Assembly (NCBI RefSeq): GCF_014696435.1 | Contig: NZ_JACJQG010000072.1 | Span: 1 to 52,136, forward strand | Length of the DNA: 52,136 nt | Reading direction: 5' to 3' | From: Calothrix anomala FACHB-343 | GTDB taxonomy: Bacteria > Cyanobacteriota > Cyanobacteriia > Cyanobacteriales > Nostocaceae | Shown here: positions 8,661 through 16,834 of the stretch, in pieces | Layout of the letters: the number at the start of each line of letters is the position of its first letter | Position numbering within the stretch: position 1 is the stretch's first letter | The notes under the pieces: generated by a model | The model's input: the letters and a program-made list of their open reading frames with translations, nothing else | Told to the model about the DNA's origin: nothing | The model's database searches: none | Translations under genes and position numbers: made by a program

Positions 8661-8884
8661 TTAATTTCCCCACGAGCTAAACGATTCTCATAGTCTTCTA
8701 AATTAGATAGGTAGTCGGAAAAGTCTGATTCTACTAGATCTAAAGATTCAGTCGATTGCAGCCAGGACGAAGTGTCTTTATTACCATATTTCCAAACAAG
8801 GAAGTCTATAAAATCACTCACCTCTTGAACCAGAGAATCTGGAAGTAGGCGAATCTTAGCAATGGTTTCATCATGTACAGTCAT
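8654..8884 (-). CDS. Antitoxin, DUF2281-like, partner of MazF
   Basis: A 76-residue acidic protein, ATG 8884. The N-terminal half (IAKIRLLPDSLVQEVSDFIDFLVWKYG) matches the LPxxxxxEVxDFIDFL pattern of DUF2281-type antitoxins. The acidic C-terminus (LSNLEDYENRLARGEIKW) is the expected toxin-neutralising tail. It probably also autoregulates the operon. Position, size and 7-nt overlap with mazF support the assignment; family homology is from pattern only. Confidence 0.85.
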   Translation of the reverse strand: MTVHDETIAKIRLLPDSLVQEVSDFIDFLVWKYGNKDTSSWLQSTESLDLVESDFSDYLSNLEDYENRLARGEIKW

Positions 8885-8942
8885 AAGGTCTGCCTTTTTG
8901 TTGTGATTCTATTTTTACGATACTCTGTGGTAGCAACATCTT

Positions 8943-11321
8943 TTATTGAATCAATGCTTGAAAGCGTTCATCTTCCCGAATGCTATCAAAATCAGAGTCA
9001 GTTTTTGCCATTTCTCGAACTTCTTCAGGACTGAGATTAATTGCTTGTTGCAGATTTTTTAATGTCTGCTCAATGTTATTTTGAAGTGCATAATAGCAAG
9101 CTTTATTGTACCAAGCTTGGTGGAAATCAGGTTGAATCTCTAAGGCTTTGTCATAGGATGCGATCGCTTGTTCATTGCGTCCCAAATTCCCTAGCGCAAT
9201 CCCCCGGTTGTACCAAGCATCGTGATCATCAGGTTTAATCTCTAAAGCTTTGTCATAGGATGCGATCGCTTGTTCATTGCGTCCCAAATTAAATAGCGCA
9301 TACCCCCGGTTGTTCCAAGCATCGTGATCATCAGGTTTAATCTCTAAGGCTTTGTCGTAGGATGCGATCGCTTGTTCATTGCGTCCCAAATTAAATAGCG
9401 CATACCCCCGGTTGTTCCAAGCATCGTGATCATCAGGTTTAATCTCTAAAGCTTTGTCGTAGGATGCGATCGCTTGTTCATAGCGTCCCAAATTAAAAAG
9501 CGCATACCCCCGGTTGTTCCAAGCTTGGTGTATATCAGGTTTAATCTCTAAAGCTTTGTCGTAGGATGCGATCGCTTGTTCATAGCGTCCCAAATTAAAA
9601 AGCGCATACCCCCGGTTGTTCCAAGCTTCGTGATCATCAGGTTTAATCTCTAAAGCTTTGTCGTAGGATGCGATCGCTTGTTCATTGCGTCCCAAATTAA
9701 ATTGCGCATACCCCCGGTTGTTCCAAGCTTCGTGTTTATCAGGTTTAATCTCTAAAGCTTTGTCGTAGGATGCGATCGCTTGTTCATAGCGTCCCAAATT
9801 AAATTGCGCATTCCCCCGGTTGTTCCAAGCTTCGTGATCATCAGGTTTAATCTCTAAAGCTTTGTCATAGGATGCGATCGCTTGTTCATAGCGTCCCAAA
9901 TTAAATTGCGCATTCCCCCGGTTGTACCAAGCTTCGTGGTAATCAGGTTTAATCTCTAAAGCTTTGTCGTAGGATGCGATCGCTTGTTCATTGCGTCCCA
10001 AATTAAATTGCGCAATCCCCCGGTTGTACCAAGCTTCGTGTTTATCAGGTTTAATCTCTAAAGCTTTGTCGTAGGATGCGATCGCTTGTTCATTGCGTCC
10101 CAAATTAAATTGCGCATTCCCCCGGTTGTTCCAAGCTTCGTGATCATCAGGTTTAATCTCTAAAGCTTTGTCATAGGATGCGATCGCTTGTTCATTGCGT
10201 CCCAAATTAAATTGCGCAATCCCCCGGTTGTACCAAGCTTCGTGGTAATCAGGTTTAATCTCTAAAGCTTTGTCGTAGGATGCGATCGCTTGTTCATAGC
10301 GTCCCAAATTCCCTAGCGCAGTCCCCCGGTTGTTCCAAGCTTGGTGGTAATCAGGTTTAATCTCTAAAGCTTTGTCGTAGGATGCGATCGCTTGTTCATA
10401 GCGTCCCAAATTAAATAGCGCATTCCCCCGGTTGTTCCAAGCTTGGTGGTAATCAGGTTTAATCTCTAAGGCTTTGTCATAGGATGCGATCGCTTGTTCA
10501 TAGCGTCCCAAATTCCCTAGCGCAATCCCCCGGTTGTACCAAGCTTCGTGATCATCAGGTTTAATCTCTAAAGCTTTGTCGTAGGATGCGATCGCCGCTT
10601 CATATTCTTTTGCCGAAACCAACAAATTTCCCAGTTCAAATAGTAAACTTACCTTACTATCTTCTGTCTGATGTTTTTCTGCCAATAAGTCTTGAATTTC
10701 TAAGACTTTTTCAATTTTTTGTTCTTGGCTAAGTTTCAAATACTGCTCATAGTCTCCTGACAATATCAAACGAGTTGATTCCTGTTCTACCAATTCTGGT
10801 GTAGTTGGTAATTCAAACATTCCCGAACGCCAATCAAAAAAATCTGGGGCGCGGTGGATAAAATAGTTTATGGAAAATGACCGCAAAAGAAACACAAAGC
10901 AAAATGGTAAATCATCTCTAAACCGTTCTCGCTGTTGATTTAGATGATTTAAAATATGCGGTACGCTGGTTAAATTGCTGAATTGTCCTTCTGTAATTTC
11001 ACCAAAAGTTCTTTTTTCGTATTTATATAAAGAATATTCCAGACCTTTAATTAATAAAATATCAATTTGTTTATCTTTAACAAACTCAGCCACTCGCGCA
11101 TATAAATTATCGATTGATTCAACTAAGCGCAAAGCTTCTATCTGCTTCTGGGGAATATCCTGTGGAAGTTTAGCAATTAAATTCTCGGCTTCCACAGGTG
11201 TACATTGCACAAAAAATAAGCCAAATCCTGATTTGCGCTTGAGGGCGCGAACTAAATCTTGATAGGCTGCTTCTGGTTCTGGGGGTAAATCGTCATCCCA
11301 ATCATCTACATTTGGGTTCAT
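8943..11321 (-). CDS. iSTAND-like N-terminal domain protein with about 15 near-identical TPR repeats
   Basis: A 792-residue protein, ATG 11321, overlapping the upstream AAA-ATPase gene by 4 nt (ATGA). Residues 1-185 contain FGLFFVQCTPVEAENLI, a strand-loop IDILLIKGLE, FCFVFLLRSFSINYFIHRAP and DFFDWRSGMFEL. This layout resembles the inactive STAND-like NTPase domains of bacterial NLR-like and conflict proteins, with no Walker A lysine. Residues about 235-745 are 15 TPR units of 34 residues (EQAIASYDKALEIKPDxHxAWNNRG), almost identical to each other, then one diverged unit (about 747-779). TPR superhelices bind peptide partners. Coupling to the ATPase suggests a sensor or scaffold role; the specific function is unknown. 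The repeat identity points to recent expansion. Confidence 0.85.
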   Translation of the reverse strand: MNPNVDDWDDDLPPEPEAAYQDLVRALKRKSGFGLFFVQCTPVEAENLIAKLPQDIPQKQIEALRLVESIDNLYARVAEFVKDKQIDILLIKGLEYSLYKYEKRTFGEITEGQFSNLTSVPHILNHLNQQRERFRDDLPFCFVFLLRSFSINYFIHRAPDFFDWRSGMFELPTTPELVEQESTRLILSGDYEQYLKLSQEQKIEKVLEIQDLLAEKHQTEDSKVSLLFELGNLLVSAKEYEAAIASYDKALEIKPDDHEAWYNRGIALGNLGRYEQAIASYDKALEIKPDYHQAWNNRGNALFNLGRYEQAIASYDKALEIKPDYHQAWNNRGTALGNLGRYEQAIASYDKALEIKPDYHEAWYNRGIAQFNLGRNEQAIASYDKALEIKPDDHEAWNNRGNAQFNLGRNEQAIASYDKALEIKPDKHEAWYNRGIAQFNLGRNEQAIASYDKALEIKPDYHEAWYNRGNAQFNLGRYEQAIASYDKALEIKPDDHEAWNNRGNAQFNLGRYEQAIASYDKALEIKPDKHEAWNNRGYAQFNLGRNEQAIASYDKALEIKPDDHEAWNNRGYALFNLGRYEQAIASYDKALEIKPDIHQAWNNRGYALFNLGRYEQAIASYDKALEIKPDDHDAWNNRGYALFNLGRNEQAIASYDKALEIKPDDHDAWNNRGYALFNLGRNEQAIASYDKALEIKPDDHDAWYNRGIALGNLGRNEQAIASYDKALEIQPDFHQAWYNKACYYALQNNIEQTLKNLQQAINLSPEEVREMAKTDSDFDSIREDERFQALIQ
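9108..10610 (-). repeat. 102-bp tandem DNA repeat encoding TPRs, one HIP1 site per unit
   Basis: About 15 units of 102 bp, each encoding one 34-residue TPR. Every unit except the most 5' one carries GATGCGATCGCTTGTTCA on the plus strand, so a HIP1 octamer GCGATCGC recurs every 102 bp (the 5'-most unit has GATGCGATCGCCGCTTCA). Units differ mainly at three or four codons (YEQ/NEQ, the residue before HEAW/HQAW, NN/YN, and LFN/QFN/LGN). Confidence 0.92.
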
Positions 11322-12643
11322 GGAAGTTTTGCTACAGCTTCTTTAAATTCGGCAATTCCTTGAATTAATGGATGAATATCATACCAGCGCTGCATCTCTC
11401 CCTCATCATCAATATATTTATATTCTAAAAGACAGCGATTATACATCAAACTGCGATACAGGTCATCACCAGGAAGTTTTTTAGAACGGGACACCTCAGC
11501 TAAAAGATGCCATTGTGAGTTTTCTACAGTGCGGCGATAGGTATCTCTTGCTTGAGTAATTGCACGTTGCACGGCATTTTTTGTAATAGGTAACTCATCA
11601 ATCCGTCCAATAGCATCTTGAGTTAACAATAGCAAATTCCTCACATGACCTCCACTCATCAAACACAGTCTTTCTAAGGTTTCAGGACTATCAAAAATGT
11701 CCTTTTCTGGTGAAACTTCCGGTGCAATTTGCCGAACTCGCTTGCTAATTAATTCTTTAACTTTCTTCAGTCCAGGCTGATAAATTGCTCCATCGGGTGT
11801 TTTCACCATAATCATCGGTAAAATTAGGCATTCACCATAGATATCCCGAATATCTGTACCGCGTTTAGAATACAGTAAGGAAATAGGTGCAGTATAAATC
11901 AAATGGCAATCTAAACCTTTGAGTTGTCCGCTACGGTCTACAAAAACTTCCTCATAGTTAGTGTTATCTCCGTCCTTAACTAATACCATCCGGTCTAAAT
12001 TATCGACAATTACCGCTAGTTTATTGCAGCCATTAGGTAAATTCTTTTTGGCATCTGTCAGAAATTCATTCAATACCTGAATTAGAGTTACAGTGTGAGG
12101 ATCAATTTTTTGGCGAATCTGTTGACGTAGCTGGGGAACGGCTCTTAAATTTGCTGTTAGTTTGGCAAATTGAGCAATTTGCGCTTCTATTTCTAGACTC
12201 TCAAACTCTATGGGAGTCTGTGCCAAATCTTTCAACTCACCCCACAGACTTTTTAACCAGTTGAGTATAGGACGAGGATTGGCAATTTTCTGTAAATCTT
12301 TGAGCAAGCGGCGTGTACAGGCGAGGAGAATATCTGTATATTGAGCATCTTCAGAATCAATATCTTCTTCATCAGCCGCAAAATAGACAACATAGAATTG
12401 CCGATTTTCTAAATACTTCTTTAACCTGAGTAGCTCTGTAGATTTCCCAGCACCCCGATGTCCAGAATATAATTGGCAGGTATTAGTATTTGCCAATCGC
12501 ATCCGATTTCCCAACTCTTGAAAAATATCCGCATCTCCCCGCACATCCTGACAATCAACATACCTTGTATCATCGGCGGGTAAGGGTTCAAAGGGGTTAA
12601 AGGCGTTATAGAGTTTGGTAAGTAAGTCAGGATTATTAAGCAT
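11318..12643 (-). CDS. AAA/STAND-like P-loop ATPase, partner of the TPR protein
   Basis: A 441-residue protein starting at ATG 12643 (a TTG at 12661 would add six residues). Walker A is YSGHRGAGKSTELLRL at about residues 60-75. Walker B is KLAVIVDNLDRM at about 212-223, with sensor-like HLIYTAPISLLYSKRG. The C-terminal third (about 310-441) looks helical and winged-helix-like (MSGGHVRNLLLLTQDAI, YDIHPLIQGI). It is cytosolic with no transmembrane segment. It overlaps the TPR gene by 4 nt in one operon, so the two products very likely act together, as in split NLR-like conflict modules. The effector, if any, is not evident; a KAP- or Orc-like role is the alternative. Confidence 0.8.
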   Translation of the reverse strand: MLNNPDLLTKLYNAFNPFEPLPADDTRYVDCQDVRGDADIFQELGNRMRLANTNTCQLYSGHRGAGKSTELLRLKKYLENRQFYVVYFAADEEDIDSEDAQYTDILLACTRRLLKDLQKIANPRPILNWLKSLWGELKDLAQTPIEFESLEIEAQIAQFAKLTANLRAVPQLRQQIRQKIDPHTVTLIQVLNEFLTDAKKNLPNGCNKLAVIVDNLDRMVLVKDGDNTNYEEVFVDRSGQLKGLDCHLIYTAPISLLYSKRGTDIRDIYGECLILPMIMVKTPDGAIYQPGLKKVKELISKRVRQIAPEVSPEKDIFDSPETLERLCLMSGGHVRNLLLLTQDAIGRIDELPITKNAVQRAITQARDTYRRTVENSQWHLLAEVSRSKKLPGDDLYRSLMYNRCLLEYKYIDDEGEMQRWYDIHPLIQGIAEFKEAVAKLP

Positions 12644-12697
12644 AAGTATTAAATATGGCAATTTTGCCTATTATAATCACGATAATAGTCCCTAATA

Positions 12698-12937
12698 CTC
12701 GTTAATGAGCCTCGAAACCTCATTAACGAAGAAAAAAGTCTCATTAATGAGCCTCAGAACCTCGTTAATGAAGATAAAAGCCTCATTAATGAACCTCAGA
12801 ACCTCATTAATGAAGAAAAAAGCCTGATTAATGAGCCTCAGAACCTCGTTAACGAGCCTCGAAACCTCATTAATGAAGAAAAAAGCCTCATTAATGAGCC
12901 TCAGAACCTCATTAATGAAGAAAAAAGCCTCATTAAT
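12698..12937. repeat. 21-bp tandem array, about 11 units
   Basis: Two alternating 21-mers, CTCATTAATGAGCCTCAGAAC and CTCATTAATGAAGAAAAAAGC (shown as 21 bases only to fix the period; key core is CTCATTAATGA), make a 42-bp compound unit. The core CTCATTAATGAG is itself palindromic. Because 21 is divisible by three, reading frames stay open through the array on both strands and give heptad-like peptides (LINEPQN/LINEEKS on plus, LINEAFFFINEV on minus). The 115-residue minus ORF through it is not supported as a gene. Confidence 0.9.
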
Positions 12938-12945
12938 ATATTTTC

Positions 12946-13081
12946 GTAGTGGCGTAGCAAGCTTAAAATGTGGCAATATAATTTTCTTGTGGGGTGGACA
13001 TCTTGTCCGCCCAGGACGGGCGAGACGCCCATCCCACAAGAGTTTTATTAATGCACCATTTTAGCCTTGTCGCGCCAGTAG
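12946..13081. mobile_element. MITE-like element A (tandem with B)
   Basis: Left end GTAGTGGCGTAGCAAGCTTA and right end near 13081 (…CTTGTCGCGCCAGTAG) form imperfect terminal inverted repeats. The core, about 95 bp, is nearly identical to that of the next element and contains nested palindromes (TGGACATCTTGTCCGCCC, GGGCGAGACGCCC). It has no coding capacity. Confidence 0.65.
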
Positions 13082-13213
13082 TGGTCTGACACGCCTAAAA
13101 TGTGGCAATATAATTTTCTTGTGGGGTGGACATCTTGTCCGCCCAGGACGGGCGAGACGCCCATCCCACAAGAGTTTTTCTAATGCACTATTTTAGTTGT
13201 GTCAGTCCACTAC
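13078..13213. mobile_element. MITE-like element B
   Basis: 136 bp bounded by GTAGTGGTCTGACAC on the left and GTGTCAGTCCACTAC on the right (terminal inverted repeats with one mismatch over 15). The core matches element A. The internal module TGGGCGGGCAAGATGCCCACCCC-type palindrome recurs alone near 13345-13375. The remaining gap to 13457 has no gene; it ends in GTCAACA heptamers (13425-13452). Confidence 0.75.
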
Positions 13214-13457
13214 GACGAAATAAGGACACAGCATTGCTGTGCCCTTATGAATCTTTTATATTTTATGCTGGTCACTTAATTACGGAAAAATACCACAATT
13301 AAGGGGCGGAAATCTATAAGCTAATCAGCATTTAAGTTGCATGATTTGGGCGGGCAAGATGCCCACCCCACAAGAGACTGATAAAATTGAATCTGCAAAT
13401 TAGATGTCTCATAGCTTATTCCCAGTCAACAGTCAACCGTCAACAGTCAACCAGAAT

Positions 13458-14630
13458 TTAATATTCAGGAACGGAAGAATCTACTTCTCGACTCCAAGCG
13501 GTGATTCCGCCTTTAACGTTTGTGCCGACAATTCCCGCATCTTTAAGAATGCTCAGGGCTTTTGCCGATCGCCCGCCCATTTTACAATGAGCAATTAAGC
13601 GGTGTCCGTTGAGGATTTCTTTGACTTGTTGCACGCCATTGCCATTTTCAATATCTGGTAATGGAACTAATACTGAACCAGGTATTTTGGCGATTTCATA
13701 TTCATGCGGGTTACGCACATCTAACAGTACAAAATCTTTTGCACCGCTATCTAATAACTGTTTCAATTCTGTCACAGTCATTTCTTGAATTTCTTGCTGC
13801 TGTTTGGCTTCTTCAGCTTTCGCTTGGGGAATACCGCAGAATTCTTCGTAGTCGATGAGTTTTTCAATTACTGGGCGAATTGGGTTAGGACGCAGTTTCA
13901 ATTCGCGGAATTTCATTTCCAATGCATTGTATAGCAGCAAGCGTCCGCTTAAGGTGTTACCTTGTCCAAGAATAATTTTGACAGTTTCTGTCGCTTGAAT
14001 CACGCCAATAATTCCCGGCAATATGCCTAACACCCCACCTTCTGCACAGGAAGGAACCATCCCTGGTGGTGGTGGTTCGGGATACAAGTCACGATAATTC
14101 GGCCCGCCTTCATAGTTAAATACGGTGGCTTGTCCTTCAAAGCGGAATATGGAACCGTAAACGTTAGGCTTGTTGAGCAGTACGCAAGCGTCGTTAACTA
14201 AATATCTGGTGGGGAAGTTATCAGTTCCATCCACGACAATATCATAGGGTTCCAAAATACTCAGAGCATTTTCGGAACTCAGGCGAACTTCATGCAAATC
14301 AACTTGACAAAAGGGGTTAATTTCGAGAATTCTATCTTTAGCTGATTGAATTTTCGGTTTACCTACCCAGGATGTACCGTGAATTACTTGGCGTTGCAAG
14401 TTCGATGTATCAACCACATCGAAATCAACTATACCAATGCGACCAACGCCCGCAGCTGCTAAATATAATAGCAGGGGCGCACCGAGTCCACCTGTACCGA
14501 TACAGAGTACACTGGCGGCTTTCAGGCGTTTTTGCCCTTCTAATCCTACTTCCGGCAAAATTAGGTGCCGAGAGTAGCGTTCGTAATCGTCTTTGGTTAA
14601 CTGGATTTCTTCCAGATTGGGATTGAGCAT
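13458..14630 (-). CDS. moeB: MoeB/ThiF-type adenylyltransferase with C-terminal rhodanese domain
   Basis: A 390-residue E1-like activating enzyme plus sulfurtransferase (MoeZ/MoeBR type). It adenylates the C-terminal glycine of small ubiquitin-like sulfur carriers (MoaD, ThiS or CysO types) and can deliver sulfur through its rhodanese. Seen: ERYSRHLILPEVG at about 16-28, nucleotide-binding GTGGLGAPLLLYLAAAGVG near 46-64, VDGTDNFPTRYLVND, and PSCAEGGVLGILPGIIG near 192-208. The rhodanese domain runs from about 285-390 with active-site loop HCKMGGRS (Cys about 349). The zinc-binding cysteine pairs of classical MoeB are not apparent. It lies downstream of a JAMM peptidase gene, as in sulfur-carrier processing pathways. 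Confidence 0.9.
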   Translation of the reverse strand: MLNPNLEEIQLTKDDYERYSRHLILPEVGLEGQKRLKAASVLCIGTGGLGAPLLLYLAAAGVGRIGIVDFDVVDTSNLQRQVIHGTSWVGKPKIQSAKDRILEINPFCQVDLHEVRLSSENALSILEPYDIVVDGTDNFPTRYLVNDACVLLNKPNVYGSIFRFEGQATVFNYEGGPNYRDLYPEPPPPGMVPSCAEGGVLGILPGIIGVIQATETVKIILGQGNTLSGRLLLYNALEMKFRELKLRPNPIRPVIEKLIDYEEFCGIPQAKAEEAKQQQEIQEMTVTELKQLLDSGAKDFVLLDVRNPHEYEIAKIPGSVLVPLPDIENGNGVQQVKEILNGHRLIAHCKMGGRSAKALSILKDAGIVGTNVKGGITAWSREVDSSVPEY

Positions 14631-14696
14631 AGCAATTTTCAGTGGAGGGCGGATTATTTATCGTAGCGAAAAATGATATCCGTATCGATCGATTGT

Positions 14697-15155
14697 TTAA
14701 ATTATGTTGTTAATTGCTTCTGGTTGGAATTGATGGTTGTCATCTAAACTCCAGCTTTGGAGTGTTTCCGCTTTGCCTTTGAGAACGGAAACTATTATAT
14801 ACGAGTATTCCGGCCAGGCATAGAGGCGATCGCATTCTGAAGGTATAGCGGGTGCGTCGGGGTGGGAATGGTAAATCCCGATAATATTCAAAGCGCGATC
14901 GCGTGCTGTTCTTTGTGCTTGTAACATAACTTGAGGTGCGATCGCGTATCTTCGGCGTGGGGTATCCTGAGTGCGATCGCCTGGGAAATCATCTATTGTA
15001 TTATTCCAGGCATTTTCTGTGGGTATCACTTCCACTACGGTTCTGCTCTCACTCAGCCCGTGACCCAGGATTATACCGCAACATTCATCGGGGTAAGTAC
15101 TTTCGGCGTGGCTGCGGATAATTTCTACTTGTTGGGGAAGAACTCGCAGAATCAT
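14697..15155 (-). CDS. M67 (JAMM/MPN+) metallopeptidase
   Basis: A 152-residue Mov34/MPN-family zinc peptidase. The JAMM signature is complete: ECCGIILG (Glu about 25) with HSHPDAPAIPSECD at about 96-109 (two His and Asp as zinc ligands, Ser beside them). Bacterial relatives such as Mec+ cleave residues from small sulfur carriers. Location just upstream of moeB (66-nt gap, same strand) supports a role in sulfur-carrier maturation for cysteine or cofactor synthesis. No carrier gene is next to it. Its ATG overlaps the stop of the upstream four-helix-bundle gene by 1 nt (TAATG), indicating one operon of three genes. Confidence 0.88.
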   Translation of the reverse strand: MILRVLPQQVEIIRSHAESTYPDECCGIILGHGLSESRTVVEVIPTENAWNNTIDDFPGDRTQDTPRRRYAIAPQVMLQAQRTARDRALNIIGIYHSHPDAPAIPSECDRLYAWPEYSYIIVSVLKGKAETLQSWSLDDNHQFQPEAINNII

Positions 15156-15514
15156 TAATAATTGCGGCTAAGTTTCTCAATCGTATATTCTAGTAATTCT
15201 TTCACTTCCACGATACTGCTGACAAGGCGATCGTAATCTGAAGGTTGCACCAGTTCTAACTCATAACAAAGCAGCAGGTAATATTCTACTTCTATGGCTG
15301 AATCTCTAGCCATTTCCAGAAAATCTAGTTTTGCTTCGATTTCATCGTGGTGGCTTCCCTGAGCAATTTTAATCGGCACAGCAGAACAAGCTAAACGTAT
15401 TTGTTGCGTTAAACCCAGTAATTCATCGTCGGGGAAATTTCTGGTTAAATCATAAATTGCTACTGTAAGTTCGTGGGCTTTATCCCATTCTGGAAGAGTT
15501 CTAAATTCTGACAT
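15155..15514 (-). CDS. Four-helix-bundle protein (23S rRNA IVS-type family)
   Basis: A 119-residue helical protein matching the small four-helix-bundle family first noticed in intervening sequences of 23S rRNA genes: LPEWDKAHELTVAIYDLTRNFP, LTQQIRLACSAVPIKIAQGSH, FLEMARDSAIEVEYYLLLCYEL and a final VKELLEYTIEKL helix. Here it is a free chromosomal gene, translationally coupled to the M67 peptidase. The biochemical role is unknown for the family. Confidence 0.85.
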   Translation of the reverse strand: MSEFRTLPEWDKAHELTVAIYDLTRNFPDDELLGLTQQIRLACSAVPIKIAQGSHHDEIEAKLDFLEMARDSAIEVEYYLLLCYELELVQPSDYDRLVSSIVEVKELLEYTIEKLSRNY

Positions 15515-15903
15515 CTTAAATTTACTAAAACTGATGGTTGATAATGTGAGTCATGCTAGTACTAAAAAACACGGTATTTTATTTTTGGCTACGAAATTCT
15601 CCGTACTAATAATACCCAGATTAACACTATGACACGCATGGTTAATTAGGCATTTATATTCAGATACATATTTTAATCACATTCTATATATGTTAAAAAA
15701 ATGACACATTTTTTAGCATTTATGGGAATGGCATATTATTTTAATTCCGTAGTGAGGACTTTATTTCTTATTTGAGGACTGAAATCCTCACTACAGAATG
15801 AATTCTAAATTTTTACATTGCTTAATTTAGCTTGTTTTTTACACCGACTTGCTTAACTACTCAATTTAGACCTAATTCTCTGCATCTTTATATGGAATTT
15901 TTA
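15515..15903. repeat. Intergenic region with an inverted repeat
   Basis: 390 nt without a gene. GTAGTGAGGA (15749-15758) and TCCTCACTAC (15785-15794) form a 10-bp inverted repeat around a TTTATTTCTTATTTG-rich centre, a common cyanobacterial GTAGTG-ended palindrome. The rest is AT-rich, with no recognised signal. Confidence 0.6.
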
Positions 15904-16644
15904 TTAGGAAAGGATCGTCACTTTCCCGGTAGCTAAATTATAATAACCACCAACAATTTTAAGTTTACCTTGCTGAATTAAATTACCTAAAATTGCCGAG
16001 CGTTCAGCTAAATGTTCGGCTTGATATTGCACATTAGCAATAACAGTATTTGCTTCTAAATTACCGTTTTTCTTTTTAGCAATTTCTACAGCAGGTTTAA
16101 TTTCTTCGACAAAAGCACCAATTCTTCCAGGAAGTGGTTTACCTTCAACGGCTGCGTGAACTGCACCACATTTTGTATGACCTAAAACTAAAATAAGTTG
16201 CGTACCTAATACTGATGTCGCATATTCCAAGCTACCAATAGCTTCTGAAGAAGCCACATTCCCAGCAACTCGTACTACAAATAAATCGCCTAATCCTTGG
16301 TCAAAAACGATTTCTGCGGGTACTCGCGAATCAGCACAGCCTAATATAGCTGCAAATGGATATTGAGCTGCAACAGTTTCTTGCAAGCGAAATTTAGATT
16401 GGCGAGGAAGAAGACGCTTCCCTTTAACAAATCGTTGATTTCCTATTAGCAACCGATTTAATGCTGTTTGGGGATTAACTGGTTTTGGTTTTTTGACAGC
16501 ATCATTAGATGGATCTTCAGCTAATGATGGTTCTTTGTTCCAGAGTACACCGCCAGTACCAATAATAGCCCCAAGACCAATGCTACCCAAACCAGCTAAA
16601 TGTAAAAAATTACGCCGCCCAATAAATCCATTAATTCTAGCCAT
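15904..16644 (-). CDS. ecaB: Exported beta-class carbonic anhydrase (EcaB type)
   Basis: A 246-residue carbonic anhydrase (EC 4.2.1.1) interconverting CO2 and bicarbonate. The N-terminus has a Tat-like signal: IGRRNFLHLAG then a hydrophobic stretch LGSIGLGAIIGTGGVLW, so the product should be periplasmic or lipid-anchored. The zinc motifs of beta-class enzymes are complete: ILGCADSRVPAE (Cys, Asp, Arg) at about 99-110 and LGHTKCGAVHAAVEG (His, Cys) at about 154-168. The C-terminal IVGGYYNLATGKV is typical. EcaB-type enzymes are thought to help keep inorganic carbon in the envelope or thylakoid lumen. It appears monocistronic. Confidence 0.92.
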   Translation of the reverse strand: MARINGFIGRRNFLHLAGLGSIGLGAIIGTGGVLWNKEPSLAEDPSNDAVKKPKPVNPQTALNRLLIGNQRFVKGKRLLPRQSKFRLQETVAAQYPFAAILGCADSRVPAEIVFDQGLGDLFVVRVAGNVASSEAIGSLEYATSVLGTQLILVLGHTKCGAVHAAVEGKPLPGRIGAFVEEIKPAVEIAKKKNGNLEANTVIANVQYQAEHLAERSAILGNLIQQGKLKIVGGYYNLATGKVTILS

Positions 16645-16744
16645 TCATCTACCTGACAACGTTTCGTTGTTGCCTGGAAGATAGCAAAATTCAGCCAGAT
16701 GTAAGAGTACTCGCTGACACTGTTTAAGAGTGATTTAAGTTTTG

Positions 16745-16795
16745 GGCATGGGGCATTGGGCATTGGGCATTGGGCATTGGGCATTGGGCATTGAT
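16745..16795. repeat. GGGCATT heptamer array
   Basis: Seven tandem GGGCATT/GGGCATG 7-mers upstream of ecaB and downstream of the ABC gene, followed by CCCTGCTCCCTGCTCCC, another common intergenic repeat in this window (compare 18079-18105 and 31025-31054). Confidence 0.85.
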
Positions 16796-16834
16796 CTTTT
16801 GCTATTTTTCCCCCTGCTCCCTGCTCCCTTGCAT

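Noticed and set aside
12692-13039. 115-residue minus-strand ORF of repeating INEV/LINEAFF heptads
   Set aside because: It is a translation of the 21-bp array and the MITE-like element; frames are open on both strands because the period is a multiple of three.
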